Part shown: piece after piece, positions 55,801 through 64,000 of the stretch | Layout of the letters: each line of letters starts with the position of its first letter | Numbering within the stretch: position 1 is the first letter of the stretch | Origin: Ornithodoros turicata | Lineage: Eukaryota; Arthropoda; Arachnida; Ixodida; Argasidae | Direction of reading: 5' to 3' | NCBI RefSeq assembly: GCF_037126465.1 | Contig: NC_088204.1 | Coordinates: 77,747,807 to 77,811,806 of the forward strand | Length of the DNA: 64,000 bases | Program-made: the position numbers and the translations under genes | Notes under the pieces: generated by a model | Told to the model about the DNA's origin: nothing | Seen by the model: only the letters and a program-made list of their open reading frames with translations | Databases searched by the model: none

Positions 55801-58800
55801 TGACCTTTCCCCCGTTTTTTTTCCTTTTTGTCCGATATATATGTCCCCCCCCCCCTATTATAGAGGTTACTTCACATGCAAACAAGAAAGACAATATAAT
55901 TAAATGCAGACGCGGCATTCTTTCAGGAGTTACAACGTCCTTATGTAAAGGGTACAGTTATAAGTTACGGCGATTGGATTTGGGTTGAATTCAGAAGTAC
56001 TGTATAAGTGCTTAAATTCGCGGGCTCAATAATTCGCGAATTTGTGAGAAGCCAGGATCAGGCAATTATTCGCGGAACCTTAAATTCGCGGTACCGCGCT
56101 GCGTCCACCATGCATCTTAGGGGCCATCCACCTTGAACTTCCTGGAAGAAGCAAATAAAAGGTATCACAACTGGGTAACTCGTTCAATGTGTCTCCCTTT
56201 TGAGCACTTCTGACTGCAAGGGATGCGATTAGGGGGTCCTACTCGGCTCGTATATGTGCCATTGCCCAATTGCCCTGTCTCCCGTCATTCCTGTCATCGC
56301 ATCGAGCAGGTGCGATTGCCACTTGGTAGTGATGCGACAACTTTTCCAAAGGTCAATACGCGTGGCAGAGTGCATACGAGCTTGCTGGATGATCAAGACT
56401 TGCAAGGAACCGGAATCACGGGAGGCGTACATCCGCGCGGGATTCGTACGTGAAGGCGGGACTACAGTCTCCAGTTGCAGCGGCGAACTGAACACTTTGC
56501 GAGACAATGCAGTGTAACAGCGTAAGAAACTCCATATACATAAGTTGCCTCAGCGTCCTGGGTTAAATTTCTTACATATTTCTTTCACGTATTTTTCTGT
56601 CATTCGTTTGAATATTTCGCGGGACTTTAAATTCGCGAAAAAAGGACGTTCGCGAATTTCGCGAAAAATAGGTCCTCGCGAAAATTACTACTTATACAGT
56701 ACCTTTTAGCGCTCCTACAATGCCAGGTTACAAGACGTTTTAACCTCTAAATAGAGGTGTCGGGCGGGTAACTTATGCGATATTTGGAAATCTACGTCTG
56801 CATACAAATTAGACGTCGCTAAAAGTTACAATAAAAGGTACCGAGTTAAGAGTGTACGATCATAAAATCGTTTAGCATTATCCATACACCCCATGATCTA
56901 ATCACTGCGTATCAGCTCAGTTCGAATGTTTTATTTTATGCTGTTTTATATTTGCTTTTATGCTGTTTTATATTTTACATGCTGTTTATTTATATTTTCA
57001 AATGTTTTATTTATCAAGAGGTTGGTGTAGGTCCTTGCATCAACATCACCCTTTCCAACCTTTTCAACATAGGGGAGGTAAGTGCTTTTCGTTGCACTTT
57101 GAACAACGTAACAAACAATCCGGTCATAAAGCCCTAGACAACGATGGGCTGCGTCTCCTGTCGAACGCGCTCAAATGCTGATCTTGGGGCGCCAGCCCCC
57201 GTTTCGTGCCGTTTCTAACTTCTCCCCAACTGTTACGGACGAACTTACAAGGGCTGTCGAAGTTTGGGGGAACCTCCAAAGCTGTCGCTTTATTAGAAAT
57301 TGATGTTAGCACGTTGGCATTGGAGCCACTCAAGATGCAACTCTTTCTGGAAAATAGGCTGCCTTATAGGGGCGCCTCGTTCGTCACGGAACCATTGCGA
57401 ATCTTTAAAGGAATGCTATGGCTTTATATTTAGGTTTTACGGAGGCAGTTATGGTTGCGAGTGACGTCAAAGTTTTCCGTGGATTTTACTGGAATTATTG
57501 AACCCAACTGAGGGTTCTTTAAAGGAGCATGGAAGTGACATTTAAGTGACGCTGCTGCATTTGCGAAGCTGTCCGCCAGGAGTCACCACCCAAAATAGTT
57601 TCGCTCTGCGGTGTATTGCCACTGCGCGATAAAATTTACAAAAGACAGCCGGAGAAAGCTGTCGCCGACAAGAGACACGAGCTCCGCGTGACGTAGAAAC
57701 TGCTCAGTGCCGGTAATCTTTGTTTTTTCTTCGTGGCTCACGCGCCGCTTATGCATGCTTGAGCTGTGCCGTTGGACGTCACTGGTCACCTGCCGGAGCC
57801 CGTGATAGGTCATGACGTCTTCTCCTGAGCCGATGCGTTCTTTGCTCTCAACTATTCGAGATGGGCTCCAGGGGTGACGCCTGCTGGGGTCACTGCCAAC
57901 TACCTGAAACAATCGAACACGTCCTGCAAGACTGCCGAGCGTGCCATTCTGCGCGCGAAACCCATCTCCCTCGCTCCACCTCTGGCACGCTAGCGGGCAT
58001 GCTGTACCCCGGTGGTTGCCGAACGTTCCGCTAGAGCAAAAAAAGTTATTCCCTTTCTGCAGAAGACAGGTCTTGCTCAACGACCCATCAAATACTTCGC
58101 TCTCCCCGACGTATTCATACACCCTTTACGCATCTGCACCTTTCATCCTCTATCCGTCCGTCCGTGCGTCCTTCTTATTTGTCTTTTTTTGTGTGTGTTT
58201 GTGGCTATAGTCGTGACGACGCTCACTTCTGCGTGGCCAACAACGGCGACCCAATCCTGCCATTACCCCCCCCCCCCCCTCCGCGCTCTATGCATGTGGA
58301 GAGGTTTTATTACAAAAGGTGTGAGGGTCAGAGCCTTGCACGTGCTCTGTGGGTCACCTGCGTTCATCGTTCTTTCGCAGGAGCCCATTTTATTCGTTGC
58401 AGAAGGCGTTGCAGCGAAAAGAAAAAAATGTGCTTCTACGCTCCATTAAAGTGCACTGCAAAAATCACAGCATGCGACAGTCCATCCCTTGTAGAGGATG
58501 CCGTGCCCGAATAACTTGTACAATGTGACCAAAGTGGTCGCAGCCTCGTGGTCAGTAGGGGTATATGCCTTATGAAACTGACCTGACGTGGCCGGTCATG
58601 TTGCAGTCAGCTGTGCGAGAGCCTGTACATGCTGTATAACCCTTGCCACGAAGCGACTGTGTGATGTCATTTCAAATGCCGTTCTAAAAATTTCTTCCAG
58701 TGTATGCAAAACAGTCTGGAGTTCTGCCCGAAGGATAACGTAAGTTATCTACCATACTCCGAGAGTTACAGTCGGAGAGTTATATTATATCTCCGACTGC

Positions 58801-61800
58801 GGTGAGTGTCGTCGGCGCATTGAGAGTGAGGCATACGGAAAGATGGTGGATTCCAGGTTGGGGAAGTCGATGTACGTGTTTTGTTAGCGCGGATATTTCG
58901 CGTGTTCGCTTAAAAGCATGCAAACGTGTTCCAAGTATTAAAAAAAAATTGTTAAAGCGCCATTGAGGGCAAGGATGAATATACTAACAAAGTCCTTTTA
59001 GACTCCCGCTATTATCTGGCGCACTTGTAATAGTGGCTTCTTCCGAATAATTTTTACGCCACGAAGCGATTCTTTCAGCAGACATTCCTGAGCTTTTCAG
59101 GGACAGGGATGGGCAGTAAAAGTAGTACTTTTGTATTATAGTACTATTACTGTAATACTCTTGATAATTTGTGTTATGTGCCGTAATTCTCATGCTTTGA
59201 ATGTATATGTATTATAATATACAAAAAATAAGTACTACATGTATTATAATACTCTCGAAGGCGTAATACTTACTGGGATGACGTAGCTCTGATCAACAGA
59301 GTGTCATCGTTTCACTTTAGCAATAATTTTCCTGTGCCCCGCGGACCTTCGGTTACAAGCAAGGCCCCTTCTATTCCCTTACCCCAAACTTCTCCCAAAG
59401 AGAGTGACCTCAGTGCCAGGGCCTCATGGGAGGCTGGTCAAAACTAACGTTTGGGCCTCTTGATGACTGCTCGATGACTGACGTGATGAGTCCTGACCGG
59501 CGATGATGGAATGTCCGAGCGGGCAGATGGACGCGGCCTCACGCTAGGACTGTGCCGGTAGAACTGGCAGCCAAGCGCAGTAGCGCGCAGTAGCAGAGGC
59601 GCGTCGTCGTTGTCGTCCACCACGAGCCGCCACATCACTCCCCTTCTCAGACGCGGAGCGCTGCATGCGGTTGAGGTCCGCCTCGATGCAATGAAGAGGA
59701 GAATGAGGATGACTCGTGGATGGTGGACGACTGGACACGTGGCTTGTGTTTGCGGCTGTTGATACAGCAGCAGCGGCATGGCGGGAACAAGGGCGCTGCG
59801 ATCCGGGCGGGTTGATGAGATGTGAATGTTGAGTGCATGACTGCTTGGATGCTCGAGTGGTTGCTGATTGTGTTGATTGTCTGCTGAATGCATTGAGTGA
59901 TTGCTGCTGAACGTTGATTGTTGCTGAGTGGGCGACGGTAGCGATACCGGTACGAGAGCGTGAATGCTGGTTGTCGCCAGAGAAGTGCCGGGGAGGAAAG
60001 AAAGTGAACTTCCTGTGATCTCCCTGCCCCGGTGCGACTTGCCTGCCAGAAGGTGGTTTGGTGCCGGTGTATTCGAAAAACTTTGGGCGATGAATTGCAG
60101 AATTACGCCGAACATGGTGTTCGTTGCTCGGGTCACCAAATGTAGACGACGATGGTCTTCCAGTGCACAACAGTGCAGACACACAGTGCATAATAAGTTA
60201 TACAATAAAAAATAGAAAAACACGGTACACTTATGCAAATACACATGCCAATGACAAGAACAGTCTCTGTTCGAAATATTTGCGGTTCTCGTCTTGAGAC
60301 AATTCCCTTCACACTCCCTTACGGGATCGCTCGATTTCCACCCGTCTACGATAGACTTAAGTAAGGTGAGGAACATTCAACCCAAACCCAGCAGTCTGGC
60401 ACGTTCCTGATTAAATATGGTGTGGTCAGAATGGATGACTTGCGGCCGTGGAAGTCTGTTCCTTTCCAGGATGGCTAATGAAAAAAAAAGAAGAGTCTGA
60501 ATGCTGAGCTGTTCTGTAAAGAAGTGGCTGAATTTTTATTTTTACCTTAACTTTTTACTTTAGCTGAAGTTACCTTAACTAAAAGCGGTAGCTAGTTCCA
60601 GACTTCCAGTTACAACTTATTGTTGTGGAAAGTAACTAATTCCAGTTACGAGTTACTTGTAAGTTAGTTACAACCCAAGACTAAAAGCATAATTTGCGAC
60701 GCGCGAGGTTGATGCGTCGTGACGTCACAATGGGTGGCCCCCAAAGAGTGGTATACGTTGTTAGTGAGAACATGGTGCTCTACGTGAGCGTTATCCACCA
60801 TGTCTTTCCAGTCCATTAACTGGTGTTCACCTGACCTGTTCACTCGCGCGTGCAACGCGAGACAATGCACGAAGTATGATGACGCGTTCTTCATTGTGTT
60901 TCTCTTGCAGCAAGGAGTAGTAGCAGGTGTCGTACGGTTGCTCGGGGTAAGTCACAAACTGTTGCATTTACGCATTTGTATGCTAATCCCACCATAGCCG
61001 AAAAGTGATATTATTGTCGTCTAGATGCTGTAATGTAAAAAAAAATTCGTATGTAAATGACAATCAAATAAATCGAAATAATTTAAGATTGTGTGACATC
61101 GTTATATAAAAGGCGCACAAAAAAAAACGCCTTAGCATTTTGAATGCTCGTGTTCTACCACAGCTTGTAGCAGAGAGAAATTTTGATGCGGCATAGTGCA
61201 AATCAGATGTTGAAGCCGTAAATTTGTAGCGGTGAACATTACTATGTAAATTATTATTACTATGTTAAAAATGCTTTAACTGATTCAATAATAGCTAGTG
61301 AGCAGGAGCTTGTTATTTGCGCGCTAACGTGCAATCACTAAAGTACATTGCTGACTAAGTCTTCGACTTGTGGTACTCCTCCTAAAATCGTCAGATAACG
61401 CAGTCGTAAAGATAGGCAATAGAGTAATGACAGACTGAAGAGGCAGATAGCATTTCAGCGCTTTCTGTGCTGTGTAGTAGCACAGTAGCGTGATACAATA
61501 CTCCGTTCTAGTATAACGTACGCTGTCACCTTTGCGTACGTAAGGGATAGCGCGGGTGCGCAGGACCACCAATGCTATCCTTTACGTATGCAAAGGCGAC
61601 AGCGTACGATGCACTAAAACTCGTTAGTCCGGTAGTAAGGCACTGCAGCAGATATGACAATAGTAAGTTTTAGTATACCGTATGCTATCCCCTGCGAGTA
61701 CGTTAGGGATAGCGTTGGTGGTTCTGCGCACGGGCAGAGCATAAACAGAGCGTTGCACATTTTGCGAAACCACCACGCTATCCCTTTACTTACGCGAAAG

Positions 61801-62558
61801 CGACATCGTACGAAATACTAAAACTCACTAATGATTATCCGTCCAATATAGACATTAAGCAACCGTCACCCGCTCAATCATTTCAACACTGCCAAGTCTT
61901 TGAAGAAGCACGAGCCATACTGTATCATCTGGCATCTCCTCGTATAGTAACCTCTGGTGGATAACTTGAGGGGCACCGAAATAGGGGGCGCGGTGGTGAT
62001 GGAATTGCTCTTAACGATATTGTCGTCCGCCAGTTGTAAACTGCCAGCCAATAACAGGAGAACTCTTATTTATCTTTCTTTCCTTTTTCTGCAGTGTCTA
62101 CTTAAAGGATTGGGTACTGCCAAGCCTGAAGACTTCTGCGTTTCCCTCACACTGCTGCTGGAAGACCTACTCGTCATTGTTTACCGCGTGCTAAATCTTC
62201 AAAACAGTATGTAGAATTTTGTGCTTTCACCGAAAACTATGCTCGTGTTCAACGTCCTCCCTTGTGCAAGATGGCTTGTGGCACGTGTCATAACATTTGT
62301 CTAGTTTGGACGGTAACATTCAAGGAGGATGCAAAAAAAGCGACGTAGTGTGGCTTTTTAATATTCCTGACACGTTAACAGCTCCGTACTGATCAGTATT
62401 GACAACTACATTTTTTCAATGTAGCTGAATATTATCGAGGAAAGCTCTCAGCCACATGCAGTAGAGACCCGCCTCCATTCAGTGATGGTACTCCAGATAA
62501 TTCCGTATGTGGGCCTCCTATCAAGATCACACTGCCTGAGATAGCTAAGATTGGAACC
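52712..62558 (+). CDS. Gene B: paralogue of gene A without mucin exon (partial, runs off the window)
   Basis: Exons in the window: 52712-52856, 57031-57077, 58701-58739, 60911-60946, 62095-62206 and 62425-62558. Phases are identical to gene A, giving one open frame of 171 residues so far. It has the signal peptide, all of module 1 and the first exon of module 2. Gene A's next exon lies about 3.9 kb after its exon 7; only about 1.4 kb remain here, so the rest should lie beyond the right edge. No stop or frameshift is seen in any exon, so it looks intact. The mucin exon is missing, and exon 1 joins the PCINITL exon directly in phase 1. Function unknown, secreted. Confidence 0.75.
53074..53374. 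mobile_element. Harbinger-like MITE with TCA target duplication
   Basis: Ends starting GGGCCAGTTCTCACTTGGCG are perfectly inverse over 26 bases. TCA flanks both sides (53071-53073 and 53375-53377). The matching site in unit 1 (about 9702-9712, AAGTATCATAC) is empty. A 3-bp duplication and GGGCC ends fit PIF/Harbinger. In gene B intron 1; 301 bp, non-coding. Confidence 0.9.
53935..53960. other. Junction of the about 8.3-kb block missing from unit 2
   Basis: Sequence matching 10220-10238 (GGAAACAAATGGCACACAT) is joined, after a few bases (GTGGGAAATGTGGG), to sequence matching 18512 onward (ACGTCTGGTGGGAAATAAT). The missing block includes the mucin exon, the hAT, TTAA and Gypsy elements. Confidence 0.75.
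54888..55041. mobile_element. Hairpin MITE, CCCAAGCAGCAC family, copy 3
   Basis: CCCAAGCAGCACAATGTACA at the left and TACATTGTGCTGCTTGGG at the right, with TT on both sides (54886-54887 and 55042-55043). The inner arms GTGCAATAGGGG-type are slightly diverged. Confidence 0.8.
55165..55259. repeat. 11-bp minisatellite, GTTGAACCTAC
   Basis: Eight perfect units start at 55165 and repeat every 11 bases to 55252, followed by GTTGAAC. Confidence 0.95.
56000..56699. mobile_element. Tc1/mariner-superfamily MITE with CTGTATAAG ends
   Basis: CTGTATAAGTG and the inverse CTTATACAG are flanked by TA (55998-55999 and 56700-56701). Inner TTAAATTCGCG/CGCGAATTT motifs are repeated near both ends. The ends and size resemble other elements built on the TTAAATTCGCG motif. 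700 bp, non-coding. Confidence 0.75.
57031..57077 (+). CDS. Gene B exon 2: module 1, first exon
   Basis: Acceptor GAGGTTGGTGTAG and donor GTAAGTGC. After a split Gly codon it encodes [15 protein letters not shown]; same 47 bases and phases as gene A exon 3. Confidence 0.8.
57840..58200 (+). pseudogene. LINE ORF2 C-terminal fragment in gene B intron 2
   Basis: GDACWGHCQLPETIEHVLQD followed by CRACHSARETH is the zinc-knuckle-like C-terminus seen in LINEs. It lies in a stretch (about 57510-58480) absent from unit 1, in sense orientation with the gene. Upstream domains are missing. Confidence 0.65.
58701..58739 (+). CDS. Gene B exon 3: module 1, second exon
   Basis: Acceptor AATTTCTTCCAG and donor GTAAGTTA. 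CMQNSLEFCPKDN, 13 codons, phase 0 on both sides, as in gene A exon 4. Confidence 0.8.
59096..59470. mobile_element. Left part of the hAT-like element shared with unit 1
   Basis: TTCAGGGACAGGGATGGGCA followed by GTAAAAGTAGTACTTTTGT aligns with 20515 onward, through the TAATACT region to CAGTGCCAGGGCCTC. It is cut off at about 59465 by an LTR retroelement fragment. Confidence 0.6.
59471..60140 (-). pseudogene. 5' leader/gag region of an LTR retroelement (fragment)
   Basis: Immediately inside the LTR the minus strand has TGGTGACCCGAGC, a primer-binding site of the same type as in the Gypsy element at 15561. Long minus-strand frames follow (for example 60120-59470), with low-complexity Ser/Pro/His/Gln composition. 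I see no capsid or protease motif. The element stops at about 59471 and has no second LTR. Confidence 0.45.
60141..60375 (-). mobile_element. LTR of the second LTR retroelement
   Basis: On the minus strand it runs from about TGTTCCTCACCTTAC to CGTCGTCTACA. The right side ends exactly next to the primer-binding site; the start is less sure. Related sequence occurs at 16805-16945. Confidence 0.5.
60540..60680. repeat. GTAACT-rich hAT-like remnant, unit 2 copy
   Basis: AAAGCGGTAGCTAGTTCCAG and CAACTTATTGTTGTGGAAAG align with 23395-23450. Confidence 0.5.
60911..60946 (+). CDS. Gene B exon 4: module 1, third exon
   Basis: Acceptor GTGTTTCTCTTGCAG and donor [19 protein letters not shown], 12 codons in phase 0. 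Confidence 0.8.
61512..61833. mobile_element. Two adjacent GTTTTAG/CTAAAAC hairpin MITEs, unit 2 copies
   Basis: Same order and spacing as 24963-25353: the first is truncated at its left, the second ends ACTAAAACTCACTAATG. Confidence 0.6.
62095..62206 (+). CDS. Gene B exon 5: module 1, fourth exon
   Basis: Acceptor TTTCCTTTTTCTGCAG and donor GTATGTAG. CLLKGLGTAKPEDFC, then [15 protein letters not shown]; 112 bases, phase 0 in, 1 out. Confidence 0.85.
62425..62558 (+). CDS. Gene B exon 6: module 2, first exon
   Basis: Acceptor TTTTTTCAATGTAG and donor [24 protein letters not shown], then [17 protein letters not shown]; 134 bases, phase 1 in, 0 out. Strongly diverged from gene A exon 7 in amino acids but not in silent sites. 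Confidence 0.85.
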
Positions 62559-62806
62559 GTAAGTCTCATATTTCTCTTTCCTTCACACGCACGGCATCCC
62601 TCTTCACAGATACAGAAGCACTCATATTGGGCGCTCTGCTTGTCACACTGCGGAGAACTGTTGCTAAAGTTGCACCACAGACTCGCTCAAAGGCTCAGCA
62701 TGCATACTATGCATACTCTAAATGCTGTCAGTGGACGTCGCTTCCACGAATTTTCCAAAGAACACGAAATACTTCATGGTTTACCTGAAACGCTGGGTCA
62801 TCTCTA

Positions 62807-62837
<31 letters not shown>

Positions 62838-62995
62838 AAAAAGAAAAAAATGGGGATTGTAGCCCTCATCACGAGGGCCGGCTACCCCAGATCACCTAAG
62901 GAAAGGAATTCCAGACACATCCACCATCACCCACTGGAGATGTCGCGAAGCGGCGACGAACGCCACAAACAGGTCATAGCCCTGTCATCTCTACA
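62807..62995 (-). mobile_element. Retroposon 3' end with TCAA-repeat tail and 11-bp target duplication
   Basis: GGTCATCTCTA occurs on both sides (62796-62806 and 62996-63006). The element has a GATT repeat at its left, which on the minus strand is a TCAA-repeat 3' tail. Unit 1 is uninterrupted at about 27690 (GTTATCTCTAGTTTGC). The tail type is common among tick SINE/LINE elements. Confidence 0.8.
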
Positions 62996-63371
62996 GGTCA
63001 TCTCTAATTTGCTCTACCCTGAAAGATTCCTTGGCTCAGGGAGGAAGCACGTAGAAACGGGTGAAATATGACAAGTTTCGTGGACATAAGAATCCTTAAC
63101 TGGTCGCTAGGCGGCCGCATAGGCTGGGGCAACAGCGTCTCACTGATCTCTAGGCTGACTCATGCGATCTAGTTAACGTTCGCTTCCGGAGAGTGTTGAC
63201 TGCACTGTCCCAAAATTGTTTACTTCGCTTTTTCTCGCGCGCTTTAAGGAAGAAATGTAATTGGTGCCAGCGTGCAGAACATGCCAGCAAATGACAAAGC
63301 CATTAGTTATTTTCATTCGTAGGGATCTAGAAAACAGCAGTAAGCTTGTCGAATATGTTGATTGCAATCAA

Positions 63372-64000
63372 TTCCCAGACTGCTACTCTAGGGAATGACG
63401 TCATTTTGACCCGAATATCATGGGCGGGCGGGCGGGCCGAGAGAAGCGATTTTGTGGCATCTCTCTTAGACTCTCATGTATTGAAAATTTCAGAAACTTT
63501 AATTCGGTGGAAATCAGTGGATCGCATCAGGCCTTCAAAAATGTGTCATTCCCTAGATAAGCTCGAGGAGAACACACCTGTACTTGTTTCGTTTAGAAAT
63601 GTAGCGAGTTTTACGGGAACCCTAGGAACAAAAATTCATCGACTTTCTTAAGAAATGAGTCCACCTTAATTGGTTACCGACTTTCTGTTGTCTTTCTTCG
63701 CATAGATGCTGGCTCTTGTGATTTGCTTCATTATACTATACCCTACCACAATGTCATCTAATACAGAATCAGAAAGTTAATCAAGGCTGTGAAAGTTCTG
63801 CATTTACTCTAATTGGTAACTACCTAAGTAGACAAAACCAATCAATGAATCAGCTGTCAATAGCACATTACCGTATTTTCAGTGTAGAACGCGCACTCGC
63901 GATAATGCACAACCACAAAAAAACGGGCCGAACTTGTAAAAAGTTCGATGTATAACACGCACCACTACAAGCTTCTGTACTGCCACCAATATGCAAAATA
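63372..64000 (+). other. Gene B intron 6, start; no feature recognised
   Basis: GGGCGGGCGGGCGGGC near 63422 is the only simple repeat. No further exon of gene B appears before the window ends. Confidence 0.4.

Larger units (their letters stand above)
54340..56860. repeat. Composite insertion in gene B intron 1 with TACC(T/C)TTTATT ends
   Basis: Left AGTACCCTTTATTTCAGAAG followed by TTACCGCG near 54373 resembles the inverse of the right end GTTACAATAAAAGGTACC near 56827. Nested inside are a hairpin MITE, a minisatellite and a pogo-like MITE, plus a retroposon tail at 55770-55850. Unit 1 has none of it. Confidence 0.5.
41738..64000 (+). repeat. Segmental duplication unit 2 (carries gene B)
   Basis: Starts with TGTTTAGTTATTTGTCATCG, matching 3623 onward, and stays colinear with unit 1 to at least 63370. 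Large extra blocks here are 44358-49520 (LINE and other repeats), 54340-56860, 57510-58480 and 59465-60540. Unit 1 extras include 10240-18510, 25765-27168 and 27748-29143. The right end lies outside the window. Confidence 0.85.

Noticed and set aside
57583..58122. 179-codon minus-strand frame in gene B intron 2
   Set aside because: Overlaps a plus-strand LINE C-terminal fragment with recognisable motifs; no motif on the minus strand.
59444..60376. 310-codon minus-strand frame as a host gene
   Set aside because: It starts inside an LTR and runs through a primer-binding site, so it is retroelement leader sequence.

Overview
The window looks like nuclear DNA of a tick (Acari: Ixodida) or a close relative. 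It is AT/GC-balanced and intron-rich, packed with non-LTR retrotransposon 3' ends, tRNA-headed SINEs and many palindromic MITEs. It carries one recognisable host gene family, encoding secreted, partly mucin-like proteins. The species assignment is inference; no rRNA, tRNA or mitochondrial marker is present.

Layout. 1-3620: two broken RNase H-bearing LINE fragments, a GTTCAGT/GAACGA-rich dispersed repeat and a higher-order tandem repeat. About 3620-40700: first unit of a tandem segmental duplication, carrying gene A on the + strand. Its ATG is at 9433, it has 11 inferred exons and a probable stop at 39572-39574, with AATAAA at 39826. About 41740-64000: second unit, carrying gene B, with ATG at 52712 and six exons inside the window; the rest lies beyond the right edge. 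The units align in the same order and orientation but differ by many insertions and deletions, so each often serves as the empty-site control for the other.

The genes. Both encode a signal peptide followed by a module spread over four small exons with phases 1-0, 0-0, 0-0 and 0-1. Gene A visibly has a second copy of the same four-exon module; gene B shows the start of its second. Gene A also has a 513-nt symmetrical (phase 1-1) exon encoding a Thr/Pro/Ser-rich mucin-like stretch. That exon lies in an about 8.3-kb block missing from gene B. I do not recognise the family; the architecture suggests a secreted, probably glycosylated protein that evolves fast.

Mobile elements include a Tx1/L1-like LINE, a Ty3/Gypsy element deleted between its primer-binding site and the end of RT, several hAT-like elements (one with a perfect 8-bp target duplication), a Harbinger-like MITE, Tigger-like and mariner-like MITEs, and a hairpin MITE family with 2-bp target duplications. 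Introns and intergenic stretches otherwise hold repeat debris. No CRISPR, rRNA or true tRNA gene was seen. Exons were inferred by reading splice signals and comparing the two copies; no transcript evidence was available.
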